Shown piece by piece: positions 55,201-64,000 of a stretch of DNA of 64,000 nt. Made by a program: the position numbers and the translations under genes. Origin of the DNA: Microglena sp. YARC (taxonomy: Eukaryota > Chlorophyta > Chlorophyceae > Chlamydomonadales > Chlamydomonadaceae); the NCBI GenBank assembly GCA_022414725.1, contig CM039463.1, positions 86,257,711-86,321,710 on the forward strand, in the 5' to 3' direction. Positions within the stretch are counted from its first letter, which is position 1, and each line of letters begins with the position of its first letter. The notes beneath the pieces are model-generated. The model made no database searches. It had not been told where the DNA came from and worked only from the letters and a program-made list of their open reading frames with translations.

Positions 55201-58200
55201 TACTCAGGCTCTGTTGGGGCGGCAAGAGAAGCTGCATGTAAGGTGCATGGCAACAAGATCAAATATTGTTTTGCTCGCATGGCTTTCAAAATATATTATC
55301 TTTTCTATGAGGAGGTAAACGCTGTTGAGCCTGTAAGAGAGGCAGCACGTAAATTTTCAAGTTTTAATTAAATTTTATGCAATTTTATGATTCTTAATGT
55401 AATGTTATTTTTAATTTAATTTAATTATTACTGTAATGTTGTTTTAAAAACAATTATAAGATGAATGCTGTTGAGGCTGTCAGAGAGGCAGCACGTAAAT
55501 GTTTAATGTTCAATTTAATTTATTTTTTACATTTTAATTTAATTTCCTTTTTTAATTTTGTATGAGATGAATGCTGTTGAGGCTGTCAGAGAGGCAGCAC
55601 GTAAATGGTTAATTTTAAATGAATTTAATGTAATGTTTACATTTAAATTTAATATATATTTTTATTTTGTATGAGATGATCAGATGAATGCTGTTGAGGC
55701 TGTCAGAGAGGCAGCACGTAAATTTCTCATTTAAAGCTTTCTTTTTTATTTTTATTTTAATCTCACAACAGCTCAAAATATTTTTTTATTATGAGATAAA
55801 CGCTGTTGAGGCTGTAAGAGAGGCAGCACGTAATCGTTCAATCCTGTAACATCCTCCTACAACACGCTCGTAGCATCACGGCACTAAAGCACCACATTAA
55901 CATTTAGGGCGCTTTGCATTTTCAATCAACACCACTTCACATGCCCTGCCATTAACCAAAACCAACCACTTCCTTTTCAATCAACACCACTTCACACTCC
56001 CTGCCATTAACCAAAACCAACCACTTCCTTTCAATCAACACCACTTCACACTCCCTGTCATTAACCAAAACCAACCACTTCGTTTTCAATCAACACCACT
56101 TCACACACCCTGTCATTAACCAAAACCAACCAATTCAGACGGTTGACTCAGATTCCTTACAGTTGCTTTTCATATTTCCAATACATATAATTTACCCTTA
56201 TGGGTTGAGGAAATAAGCACACATGCAGGCTTCATCATTGTCAGTACTTATATTTGCAAAAGTTGGGGGCCTGCTTGCTGGACATTGAGTCACTGCCCGA
56301 GAGGTCCAGCGATCTTTCAGATGGGGCCCCCATTGGTACAAGTGCTAGTAGACATATTTAAGGTGTATGCTGGGCCTTGTAAAGATTTAGCTTCGTGTAT
56401 GATATTTCCCTTAATTAGGGGGTATATCACGACACTGGCTGGCTTTACTGGTCTTATCAGCTTTTACCATTAAAAAAAGTCAACTGCACTATCTAGCTTG
56501 TAAGTCCAGACTGTTCAGGTCTGTCTTTGTGCTACTACCATATGCAAGAGTCGCTGCAATTTCACACACGTGCCCTCAGGATATAAAAATCAGTCCCACT
56601 AAGTAAAGGAAAGGAGTGTAAAGGGGGACTGGGGGAAAGGTGTAGGAGTAAGGAGCATGTACAGGACAGCAGGCTTGGCTAAGTGATGGGGTATCAAGAG
56701 AAAGAAAGAGGGGGGGGAAGCTAGGCTCAGAGGCTGGAGGCAAAGTTCAACTTGACCGAGAGGTCTGGGATCAGATATGCCTTAATGGCATCTGATTTCC
56801 ACCTACCTTGAGTTCTAATAGTCTCTAGATCTGCCCCATTAGCCCAAGCTGCTACTACGCCTCCCCGTCTGAGGCTGTGCAAGGCAAAGCTAGCTGGATC
56901 TATGTCCAGTTTGGGGTGAGAGTGTGCAATAGCAGTGAGAAAAGACTTCAGTCTATAGGACAAAGCCTGACCTGAAAGAAGGGGGGACTACACTGACAAA
57001 AGTAGAGCAATAAGCTCACTCCTCCTAAGGAGGTCAAAAAAACCCATCACTAGCCAAGCTGCATCTTTAGTAAACACGTCCTCCATGTGGGGCAGCAGGG
57101 TTTTCAGCTTCCTCATGGTCTCCAGACACACAAACATGAGGGACTTACAACACTGCCCTCTTTGCCACATGCAACTCCCTCAGGCCCTGGAACACCCTAA
57201 AGGCCTTAGAGATCTGTCCGCAAACACTGGAAACCAGAGTGCTAAGGGTCCAGTCCCTTGGGCCTGTGCCATTCAGCTAGTGCTGACATGGTTGTAATGG
57301 TGGCCGGTTGGTTATGACCTCCTGCCCAACCCATGACCAGCTTTAACTAGCATCAAAGGCACTTGTTCCTTGGGGCCAGGAGGGAGTGCATTCTGCTCAG
57401 TAAGCAAGTAACTTCAGCCATGCACTTGGTGTCGCTTAAGATCACTTGCATAAGTGTCTTGTGAGCTTCCGTACAGCCAAGGTAGAGCCTCCAACATCCC
57501 TAACTCCCTGGCCCTTGTTGGCCTTGGAAGCTAGTGATGTGGAGAGACACTCTTATAGTGTGCAGGCTGAGCACTTGAATGTACCACAGGACATGGCATT
57601 CCTGCCCAAGCTGATGCACTGGGGGTGGCTGTGCTGGCTGCAGCTGGTGCACCTAAGCATCCTTCCCTTGGTGCCTTGGTAGATGGTACATCCTATGGGG
57701 GGGTGGGAGGAAGATATGAAATGGGTAAGCTTCTGGGCAGGTCTGATCACAAGCAAAGTGTGTCAGTGGGTGAGGCCACCCAAGCATATAGGAGATCCAC
57801 AGTTTTTCCTAATGCCAATAATGGGATGTTATCATCCCTGATGCGTGTTATCCTGGAACCCCCCTTATACACAGCTGAAACAGCTTGGACCTTATCCATG
57901 TAGCACAAGACTGACGTTCCTGCCAGTCTATGTGCCCAGTGCTGCAAGCAAATCATGCAAGCTTCGAGTTCTAGGACACCTATTGTGCACATGTACCCCT
58001 ACCGACTCATGCCACTCCAGCTCCAGAGCCTTGTCCCAGACTCCAGGTCACTTAGTGTGCCCTTGTTAGATTTATTTAAAGTGTAGGCTGGACTTTGTAA
58101 CGTTTTAGCTCTTGTGTGTGATATTTCCCTAAATTAGGGGGTATATCACACCATTGGCTGGCCGTACTGGTCATATCAGCTATGTTACCATTTAAATATC

Positions 58201-61200
58201 TATGGGATTTAAGCCTGTGCCTTGTAAGTGGTATGGTAGGTGGTGACAGGGTATAGGGCATCAAACAAGAGTTGGATAGTGCAGGTATCCCCAAGGGTGT
58301 GACCTTTGGGGAAGAGCTATCCATCTACCTATTTTTTACCTGTCACAGGGTTGTTTCAGGGGTGGTGAGTGATCAAGGTAACTGGCTCATACAACCATTA
58401 CCCCAGTGAAGGAAGTGTCTACTAGAAACCTAGGACAAGGGACACCTAATTCATCTGCCCAGTATTGCCATCTCTCTATATTTAGCTTGGTTCCAGTTGA
58501 GTTGAGCCACTTTTCCCTGTCTTCCAAGTCATGGGGTTGGAACATCTCAACCATCAGTCTCCCACAAAGGGTTGTGATTTGAATGCAGCTATGAAACTGA
58601 GTGGGTACTGTAGGAAGACAAATTCTAGCACAAGCTGAACGACGCAAACTTCAAGGCGAGCAGGGCTGCTGTGCAAAGGCACTGGGCAGAAAAGGAAGGC
58701 AAAGAAGGAGAACGCGATGGTCGACTACGAGTCGCGGAGCAGAGGGGGAGAGGGAAGGAACTCAATACTCTCACCTTTCTTCTCGATCTGGCTGGGAGGG
58801 AATCTAGCGGCATAGGCGCTAGAGGATTGGAGGTCTTGGGGGCAACAGGAGCTATAGGAAAGGTCGATGAATGCAACTCCCGTTGCTCACTCATCTTGCG
58901 ATGGGTTGGGATTATGGTGTAGCTTTTGAGAGCGAGCCTTGATCGGAGGCCCGTGCGCCATCTTCGATCGTTTTGCGGGGACTGCGGGATGGAATCTCGA
59001 CGCAACTCGAAAAGTTGGTTAAGATCAAGGCTTAGCAACTTGTGGCACCAATATTTTAGTGCCCCCAGTGACTGTGCACTTGATTAAATACCGGGCAGGA
59101 CAGTACTGCTGTGAAAACACTGGCGGTGGTTACTCCTGGTTTTGCCCGGGGGTTTACGGGTATTTGAAATATGAAGGCGTCCTGCAGAATCTTACGTCGC
59201 GCGTCCGAATACTCCATTTCACCCACTACTGTGTGGGAAATGCGGCCTTTGTTTTCAATCAATGCCACTTCACACGCCCTGCCATTAACCAAAACCAACC
59301 ACTTCGTTTTCAATCAACACCATTTCACACGCCCTGCCATTAACCAAAACCAACCACTTTGTTTTCAATCAACACCACTTCCCATGTCCCACCCGTGTCG
59401 CAGGGTGTACCCGCTATTGCGTTTTCAATCGACAACCACCTGGCCAGGGAGCAAGAGGACTACACACAGGCAGCAGCGCTCTCGGTTTCCGTTGTCAAGG
59501 TAAGTCTGTGTGGGTGGTGGTTGTGGGCGGTGGTGGGTAACCATCTTCAACACACGCATGTATTTTCTCATTTATTACAGTCTGTCTTAGACAGGATCAG
59601 GGCAGCAGTAAAACAGATGGACGGTTACATATAAATATGATCTGCAAATATATAGGGAAGGGCAAATCATATGATGTTGACCAAAGACGAGAATGATATC
59701 ATATGATATCATACAAAAATCATATGATTTAATATCATATGATATGATGGCCCAGGCCAAAGTTACCTAGTCAGACCACGGGAATCATATGATATCATAT
59801 GATGAAATGATATCATATGATGTCATATTGCCGACCCCTACATATATATGTGTTCCAGCATTTATGTCTGATCAGGGGAGCAGTAAAACTTACAGATACT
59901 CCCAGCATATAGCGTTTGTGTGATACAAATTGTTACCAAGTTGAACAGCCAATCGACTGAGTAAATCTGGGTAGAAGAAAATTAAAAGCAAGTTGTTTGT
60001 TCAGCTCTCAACAGGCTGTCTTATGCATGCTCTGTATTTGTCACCTAATAAAATGGTTTTGCCTCAGATTGCAGTCTGTCTTCTCCTACAGCAAGTTGTT
60101 TGTTTTGCTGTCAACAGGCAGTCTTAGGCATGCTTTTTATTTGTAATAACATGAATACACAATTAATTCTCGTTGCCTCAGATTACAGTCTGTCTTATCC
60201 TACATCAAGTTGTTCGTTTTGCTCTCAACAGGAAGTCTTAGGCATGCTTTTTAATTGTAATTACAGGTAATTACAAAGAGTAGTTTTGCATCAGATTGCA
60301 GTCTGTTTTCTCCTACAGCAAATTGTTTGTTTAGCTTTCAACAGGCAGTCTAAGGCATCCTTTTTTAATTACAACAAATAGTTTTGCCTCAGATTGCAGT
60401 CTGTCTTCTCCCACAGCAAGTTGTTTGTTTTGCTCTCTACAGGCAGTCTTAGGCATGCTTTTATTTTTAATTGCATTAATAAACAATCAATGTAATGAAT
60501 ACATAATTAATAAATGTTGGCTCAGATTACATTCTGTCTTCTCCCACAGCAAGTTGTTTGTTTTGCTCTCTACTGGCAGTCTTAGGCATGCTTTTATTTT
60601 TAATTGCATTAATAAACAATCAATGTAATGAATACATAATTAATAAATGTTGGCTCAGATTACATTCTGTCTTCTCCCACAGCAAGTTGTTTGTTTTGCT
60701 CTCTACTGGCAGTCTTAGGCATGCTTTTATTTTTAATTGCATTAATAAACAATCAATGTAATGAATACATTATTAATAAATGTTGGCTCAGATTACGTTC
60801 TGTCTTCTTCCACAGCAAGTTGTTTGTTTTGCTCTCTACTGGCAGTCTTAGGCATGCTTTTATTTTTAATTGCATTAATAAACAATCAATGTAATGAATA
60901 CATTATTAATAAATGTTGGCTCAGATTTCAGTCTGCCTTCTCCTACAGCAAGTTGTTTGTTTTGCTCTCTACTGGCAGTCTTAGGCATGCTTTTATTTTT
61001 AATTGCATTAATAAACAATTAATGTAATGAATACATAATTAATAAATGTTGCCTCAGATTTCAGTCTGCCTTCTCCTACAGCAAGTTGTTTGTTTTGCTC
61101 TCAACATACAGTCTTAGGCATGCTTTTTATTCGTAATTGCGAGAAAACACAATTCATATAATGAAGACATAATTAATTAATTTTACTTCAGATTACAGTC

Positions 61201-61464
61201 TGTCTTACTGGATCAGGGCGACAGTAAAACATATGGATGATTCTAGCATATAGCCCATTATAGCGTTTTGCAGCCAATTTGAACAGCCAGTCGACCGACC
61301 GATGAAGTTTGGGTAGAAGAAAATTAAAAGTAGCTTGTTTGTTTTGCTCTCAACAGGCTATATTGGGCATGCTCCCCTCTCAAGCCTCCTCCTCTACAGC
61401 TGCTCCCCTTGGATTACTGAAGGGTGCTGTCCTGAACATTAACTTCCCAAGCCAGAAGTGCAAG
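47535..61464 (+). CDS. surE: SurE-type 5'/3'-nucleotidase, 3' end outside window
   Basis: Metal-dependent nucleoside-monophosphate phosphatase (stationary-phase survival protein E family). Exons: 47535-47654, 50234-50341, 51810-51871, 52853-52961, 54799-54906, 59404-59499, 59581-59607, 61357-61464; GT-AG, in phase, 246 residues so far. Exon 1 is a basic Ser/Thr/Arg leader (MQLRTRPLLSPVRAQTRGSA...), probably a transit peptide. Catalytic features are present: ILVSNDDG (metal-binding Asp pair), APTDEQSAQSHAIT (Ser), VDGRPADSV, AGINRGDNCGLHVIYSGTVG (Asn) and GVPAIAFS, then LKGAVLNINFPS. Exon 7 is a 27-base microexon, chosen because its GTAAAA donor keeps phase. A DIRS-like element sits antisense in intron 5. 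All introns carry junction-edge arrays. The remaining exons lie to the right of 64000; acceptor-like decoys of the next exon appear near 63525 and 63890. Confidence 0.92.
48260..50233. repeat. Acceptor-edge array, SurE exon 2 (about 20 decoys)
   Basis: Units of about 95-105 bp, GATGCTGTGCAGGAGATGCC then CATCACTCGCCCTTGCATCC TGGTCTC, end at the real exon 2. The block 48340-49260 is highly homogeneous and carries GTGCTGGAG (AG lost). Most more diverged copies from 49420 to 50233, and the first at 48285, keep CAG|G. Confidence 0.95.
50486..50562 (+). pseudogene. Duplicated pseudo-exon 2 of SurE
   Basis: A 77-base copy of the 3' part of exon 2 preceded by CTAG and followed by GTGAGTACC. It would read SNDDAIDAPSLRALLDNLVN: two catalytic-loop glycines are changed. 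Its length and phase do not fit exon 1 or exon 3, so use would shift the frame. Confidence 0.8.
51327..51505. mobile_element. hAT-like MITE, family C, copy
   Basis: A 179-bp element TAGGGAACGGCGATGTGATA to ATATGCTGGTCCCTA; perfect 8-bp target duplication ATGATGTG at 51319-51326 and 51506-51513. Confidence 0.85.
51639..51775. mobile_element. hAT-like MITE, family C, copy in second unit
   Basis: A 137-bp element TAGGGAACGGTGGTATGATA to ATATGCCGTTCCCTA; flanks ATTATGTG/ATGATGTG. It probably arose by duplication of the unit containing the copy at 51327, then internal deletion. Confidence 0.8.
51872..52280. repeat. Donor-edge array, SurE exon 3
   Basis: Four further copies of ACAATCACATGCCATCACAG then TTAGCAG|GTAAGTTTTTTG, each followed by (GTTA)n; the donor is intact in all of them. 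Confidence 0.9.
52410..52845. repeat. CCCACCCA repeat with CCATCCACCAACCTACCCAC units
   Basis: Pyrimidine/A-rich repeat that ends at the exon 4 acceptor and may serve as a very long pyrimidine tract. Confidence 0.9.
52995..53410. repeat. Donor-edge array, SurE exon 4
   Basis: Four copies of GTGGCGGTGGATGGCAGGCC and CTCACCTGCCCTTCCA|GTAAGT, about 105 bp apart. They are the exon end plus donor. Confidence 0.9.
53815..54600. repeat. Acceptor-edge array, SurE exon 5
   Basis: More than 12 repeats of CAACCCTCAGACCAACTC within CCAACTCCACCCT sequence. The real junction is CCCCCAG|ACCAACAAATTC, so each unit holds the acceptor plus the first six exon bases. Confidence 0.85.
54601..54690 (+). pseudogene. 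Copy of SurE exon 5 5' half
   Basis: GAG|ACCAACACCTTTAATCTTG... reads NTFNLVVAGINRGDNCGLHVIYS and stops matching after TTTACTCA. Intronic decoy, no donor. Confidence 0.8.
54907..55840. repeat. Donor-edge arrays, SurE exon 5
   Basis: Three copies of GGCTTACATGTGATTTACTC through GCATGTAAG|GTGCGTGG (54950-55250). Then five or so AT-rich units with GCTGTTGAGGCTGTCAGAGA and GGCAGCACGTAAAT (55315-55835), diverged from the same junction. Confidence 0.85.
55905..56135. repeat. SurE exon 6-edge array, left part
   Basis: Four units TTTTCAATCAACACCACTTC then ACACGCCCTGCCATTAACC, derived from the exon 6 segment GCGTTTTCAATCGACAACCACC. The array continues at 59248-59385 after the DIRS insertion. Confidence 0.85.
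56136..59247 (-). mobile_element. DIRS-like tyrosine-recombinase retroelement, decayed
   Basis: About 3.1 kb inserted inside the exon 6-edge array, antisense to SurE. In minus order: an unrecognised N-terminal region (58400-58910); an RNase H-like block at 57990-57750 (LELEACMICLQHWAHRLAG, MDKVQAV); a PHD-like zinc finger at 57720-57555 (CTSCSQHSHPQC); recombinase box I near 57010 (LLRRSELIALL); and box II at 56890-56750 (HSLRRGG, GRWKSDAIKAY). Reverse transcriptase is not seen. Internal direct repeats of about 122 bp lie at 56354-56474 and 58074-58196. Frames are split, so it is probably inactive. Confidence 0.75.
56727..56963 (-). pseudogene. Tyrosine recombinase C-terminal fragment
   Basis: Encodes ASFALHSLRRGGVVAAWANG (H-x-x-R) and TQGRWKSDAIKAYL with the nucleophile-position Tyr. 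Box I Arg is in the separate upstream frame (57170-56988). This is the C-terminal catalytic part of a DIRS/Ngaro/Crypton-type recombinase. Confidence 0.75.
59248..59385. repeat. SurE exon 6-edge array, right part
   Basis: Three units of the array at 55905-56135, running up to the real exon 6 acceptor at 59403. Confidence 0.85.
59653..59840. mobile_element. hAT-like MITE, family C, copy
   Basis: A 188-bp element TAGGGAAGGGCAAATCATAT to ATTGCCGACCCCTA with ATGATATCATATGAT cores; flanks CAAATATA/CATATATA (7/8). SurE intron 7. Confidence 0.8.
60000..61140. repeat. Acceptor-edge array, SurE exon 8
   Basis: About ten units of 95-135 bp with AGCAAGTTGTTTGTTTTGCT, CTCAACAGGCAGTCTTAGGC, copies of the real TTTTGCTCTCAACAG|GCTATATTGGGC. 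Units from 60558 to 61000 are nearly identical and read CTCTACTGGCAG (AG lost); the distal ones at 60110-60440 keep CAG. Confidence 0.9.
61190..61250. repeat. Copy of SurE microexon 7 and donor
   Basis: TTACAGTCTGTCTTACTGGA TCAGGGCGACAGTAAAAC duplicates exon 7 (59581-59607) with its GTAAAA donor; a further partial copy is at 59868-59890. Confidence 0.8.
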
Positions 61465-61611
61465 GTGAGCTTTTCTTTTTTCCTTTTTGTTACTTTTTGC
61501 GGACTTTTTGGTTGTTGTTTAGTGATGGTAGTGGGTGGTGGTGGCGGGGGTGGGGGGGGGGAGGAGGGAGAGGGGCATGCTCATACACAGTTGTACAACT
61601 TGCGTCACTAA

Positions 61612-61665
61612 AGGGGGCTGTCCTGAACATTAACTTCACCAGCCAATGGTGCAAGGTGAGCTGAT
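61612..61665. repeat. Donor-edge copy of SurE exon 8
   Basis: GGGGGCTGTCCTGAACATTA ACTTCACCAGCC...GTGCAAG|GTGAGCT repeats the last 50 exon bases and donor at 61415-61470. Confidence 0.85.
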
Positions 61666-61700
61666 AACATTACATAACATTAAATGACATGTGTAGGAAC

Positions 61701-61895
61701 CAGGGTACTTCCAAGCGCGCGCTTTTGCGCGCTGGCGCGCTGCCTTTTTGAGCCCCACTGCGCATTTCGCGCAGTTTTTTGCACCCCCTTGTGGGCGCAG
61801 TAAGCAATTTTTGCGCATTTTGCACTACAAAGCGCAGTTTTTTCGTTTTCAAGTGCGCCAAAGCGCTGGCCATTTTGGTCAATGGAAGTACCCTG
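61701..61895 (-). mobile_element. 195-bp hAT-like MITE (CAGGGTAC family), copy 2
   Basis: CAGGGTACTTCCA ... TGGAAGTACCCTG perfect inverted ends; perfect 8-bp target duplication GTAGGAAC at 61693-61700 and 61896-61903. Inverted relative to the copy at 35180-35374 and the same length. Confidence 0.9.
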
Positions 61896-61920
61896 GTAGG
61901 AACAGGAATCGATCCCGTTT

Positions 61921-61990
61921 CGACGATTGGCTCAATGGTAGAGCTCGTTGTAATCAGAAGGTGCGGGGTTTGAATCCCTACGGGTGCGCC
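61921..61990 (+). repeat. tRNA-like sequence (tRNA pseudogene or SINE head)
   Basis: TTGGCTCAATGGTAGAGCTC resembles a tRNA D-arm/A box; GGTTTGAATCC resembles a T-arm/B box; it ends GGGTGCGCC. The anticodon region (TTGTAATCAGAAG) looks like a tRNA-Thr(UGU) 3' half, but the 5' half of that stem and the 5' acceptor strand do not match. Not a functional tRNA. Confidence 0.5.
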
Positions 61991-62156
61991 TTACGGTTCG
62001 CAGTCGCTGTCAACCGCCATGGTAGCACTGTCCAGGCAAAGGACAGTAGCAGCCTATTCTCCACCGCCAGAAGACAGGGCTCCCTTAATACCACGCCCCA
62101 CTTGCCTGCAACTTGTCACTTACATATATAGACCACGGGGTGCCTGAATAGCCCGC

Positions 62157-62360
62157 TTTTGTTGTTTTTGTTGTTGTGTTGTTGCTTGTGTTGTTGTTGT
62201 TGTTGTGTTGTTGTTGTTGTTACTTTTGTTGTTGTGTTGTTGCTTGTGTTGTTGTTGTTGTCGTTGTTGTTGTTGTTACTTTGTTGTTGTTGGTGGTGTT
62301 GGTGGTGTTACTTTCGTTGTTGTTGTTGTTCTTGTTGTTGTTGTTGATGTTGTTGTTGTT
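62157..62360. repeat. (TTG)n repeat
   Basis: TTGTTGTTGTTG with interspersed CTTGTG and TACTTT, ending at a family A copy. ORFs of Leu/Val/Cys are artefacts. Confidence 0.9.
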
Positions 62361-62502
62361 ACAGTCAAGAGGTAGGTCAAGTAGGCTTAAGGGGCTTGCC
62401 CAACCATGATGCCAGGAGGGGCTAAAACGAAAATAGCACTGATGAACTGAACCCCAAACAATCGTTTTACCAACAGGGGCCCTGAGTTTGTGCTACAGTG
62501 AC
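62361..62502 (+). repeat. Dispersed repeat family A, full copy
   Basis: TTACAGTCAAGAGGTAGGTC to GGGGCCCTGAGTTTGTGCTA. Confidence 0.85.
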
Positions 62503-62507
62503 TGTGC

Positions 62508-62714
62508 AGTCCTATGCAGCGTCGCAAGCGACGCGGAAAATTGGCGGAGTGTTTTGGCAACGGAACGAAAGGTGGCAACGATGGAGCTGACCGAAGCGAG
62601 TTAGTTACGCGACCGTTGGTTGACGTGTTGGGCTTCAAATTTTTCGGTCGGACGGACAAATGGGTAAACATGGGGTCTTCCGCCCCCTTGAAGAGGGGGC
62701 TCCGCCAAAAATGT
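62508..62714 (+). repeat. Dispersed repeat family B, copy 2
   Basis: CCTATGCAGCGTCGCAAGCG through CCCCCTTGAAGAGGGGGCTC to CGCCAAAAATG, matching 8660-8862. Confidence 0.8.
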
Positions 62715-63663
62715 AATTCTACCAGGCTGCAAGGGTTTGATTTCGGCGGTGGTAGTCTTGGTGGTGGGTGGTGATGTTGGTGATATTGGTGGATGTGTTG
62801 GTTGGTGGTGGGTGGTGATGTTGTTGGATGTGTCGGTGATGTTGTTGGGTGTGTCGGTGATGTTGTTGGGTGTGTTGGTGATGATGGTGGTGGTGGGTGG
62901 GTGGGTGGGGGCTACTTTTCACACCCACCCTTCCATGCCCCCCACATAAGCACCTCACACCCCAGGGCCCCCACACTCACACCCTGTGCCTACACACTCA
63001 CATAGATCACGGGGTAGCTGAATAAGCTGCAAGGGATGGTGTTAATGGTTGGTGGTGGTTTTGGTGGTGGGTGTGTTGGTTTGTGGTAGGGGGCGGCGGT
63101 GGTGGTGGGTGGTTTGGATGGCTTGTGTGTGTGAGGGGGAGAGGGGGGGGGGGGGGGGGGGGGGGGGGATACCCCTGGGCAGCTCAAAGTTCGTGGGACT
63201 AGCCAGGTATAAAACAATTGTTATGCCTTGCCACGGGGCGTGAGTTTGAAGGAACCTTCCCGTTCGCTCGCACTGGGGAATGGTTGCTGTGGGTTTTGCT
63301 TTCACAGACCGCTACTGCGCCTGAGCCCGGACTACTGCGCGACAGCACGGAGGAAAATTGTCGGCCTCTTTTAACGCTGCAGGTCAGCAATCGTGAACCT
63401 GGCAACTGTCAATCACGAACCCCCGACCTGTCAATTAAAGCTGGTACTACAATACTAACCAAGCCTGAGCTCTGATACTAGCCTAGGAAGCTCTCCTGAC
63501 ACCCGCTGTCTCCTTCCCTCTTTAGGTTCCTCTGCAAAGCCTTCATATTGGTGGTGGTCTTGGTGATGGGTGGTGATGTTGGTGGGTGTGGCTGGTGATG
63601 GTGGTGGTGGTAGGGGGAGGTGGGTGGGTTGGATGGTGTGTGTGTGTGAGGGTGGGGGGGAGT

Positions 63664-63712
<49 letters not shown>

Positions 63713-64000
63713 GGGGGAGGACTCGTGGGGCGCTCAAAGCTCATGGGACTAGCATAGTAGACTGGTTAGTTGGTGGTTGGCCCCAGTGCAAGCAAACAGG
63801 CTGCCCCCCTCAACCTCACGCCTTGTAAGGTAAGGCGCACTATTTATTTATTGACTCTCCTGACACCCTCAGTTTCCTTTCCCGCCAGGTCCCTCTGACA
63901 GCCTTTCACATGAAACTCAGTCAATCTCTTTCTCTTGCCTTTTCCAACTGTTGATATTTCGTCGTGCGAAAGCAATCAACCTAGATCCAAGACCATAGAA
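62715..64000. other. SurE intron 8: low complexity and acceptor decoys
   Basis: GGTGGTGTTGGTGATG repeats, G runs (63146-63169, 63664-63711) and two similar blocks CTCTCCTGACACCC...CCAG|GTCCCTCTGACAGCCT (63490-63545 and 63858-63915). These look like acceptor-edge decoys of the next SurE exon. The second could itself be an exon (VPLTAFHMK), but it soon hits a stop. Confidence 0.5.

Noticed and set aside
61921..61990. Functional tRNA-Thr gene
   Set aside because: D-arm and T-arm-like parts exist, but the 5' acceptor strand and half of the anticodon stem are missing.

Overview
The window is nuclear DNA of a eukaryote, most likely a green alga. The evidence is: genes split by many GT-AG introns; N-termini that look like organelle transit peptides; a plant-lineage PP2-A10-like protein; a DIRS-type tyrosine-recombinase element and a LINE fragment; and very long G or C homopolymers. 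A large-genome prasinophyte would fit, but the species cannot be proven from the sequence. No bacterial operon, rRNA gene, intact tRNA gene or CRISPR array is visible.

Five protein genes can be assembled by hand with phase-consistent exons. (1) Minus, 5130 to 404 and running off the left edge: a type II NAD(P)H dehydrogenase with a probable transit peptide. (2) Minus, 22298-7670, seven exons, 305 aa: a TPR co-chaperone-like protein with all five carboxylate-clamp residues and an unrecognised C-terminal domain. (3) Plus, 22921-28374, three exons, 388 aa: a membrane protein of the PHLOEM PROTEIN 2-LIKE A10 type. (4) Minus, 47155-34261, nine exons, about 370 aa: an organellar methionyl-tRNA formyltransferase. 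(5) Plus, 47535 to beyond the right edge, at least eight exons: a SurE-type 5'/3'-nucleotidase. Genes 2/3 and 4/5 are divergent pairs with intergenic gaps of 622 and 379 bp. Coding sequence is only about 7 percent of the window. The genes share no obvious pathway beyond probable organelle functions.

The remaining DNA is mostly intron, and its structure is the striking part. Most introns are inflated by tandem arrays whose repeat unit is a copy of the neighbouring splice junction: the last intron bases plus the first exon bases, or the last exon bases plus the donor. I see this at about 25 junctions in all five genes, with 1 to about 20 decoy copies each. In two SurE arrays the highly homogenised block carries an AG-to-TG change that destroys the decoy 3' splice site, while more diverged copies keep the AG.

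The window also holds several families of short non-autonomous DNA transposons with inverted ends and 8-bp target duplications (hAT-like). One sits so that its target duplication is the 5' splice site of a TPR-gene intron. There is also a 1.0-kb element with perfect 30-bp inverted ends, an antisense DIRS-like element inside a SurE intron, a LINE 3' end, and dispersed repeat families (named A, B, C, D, E, F and G here). Between 28.4 and 34.2 kb no host gene is recognised.
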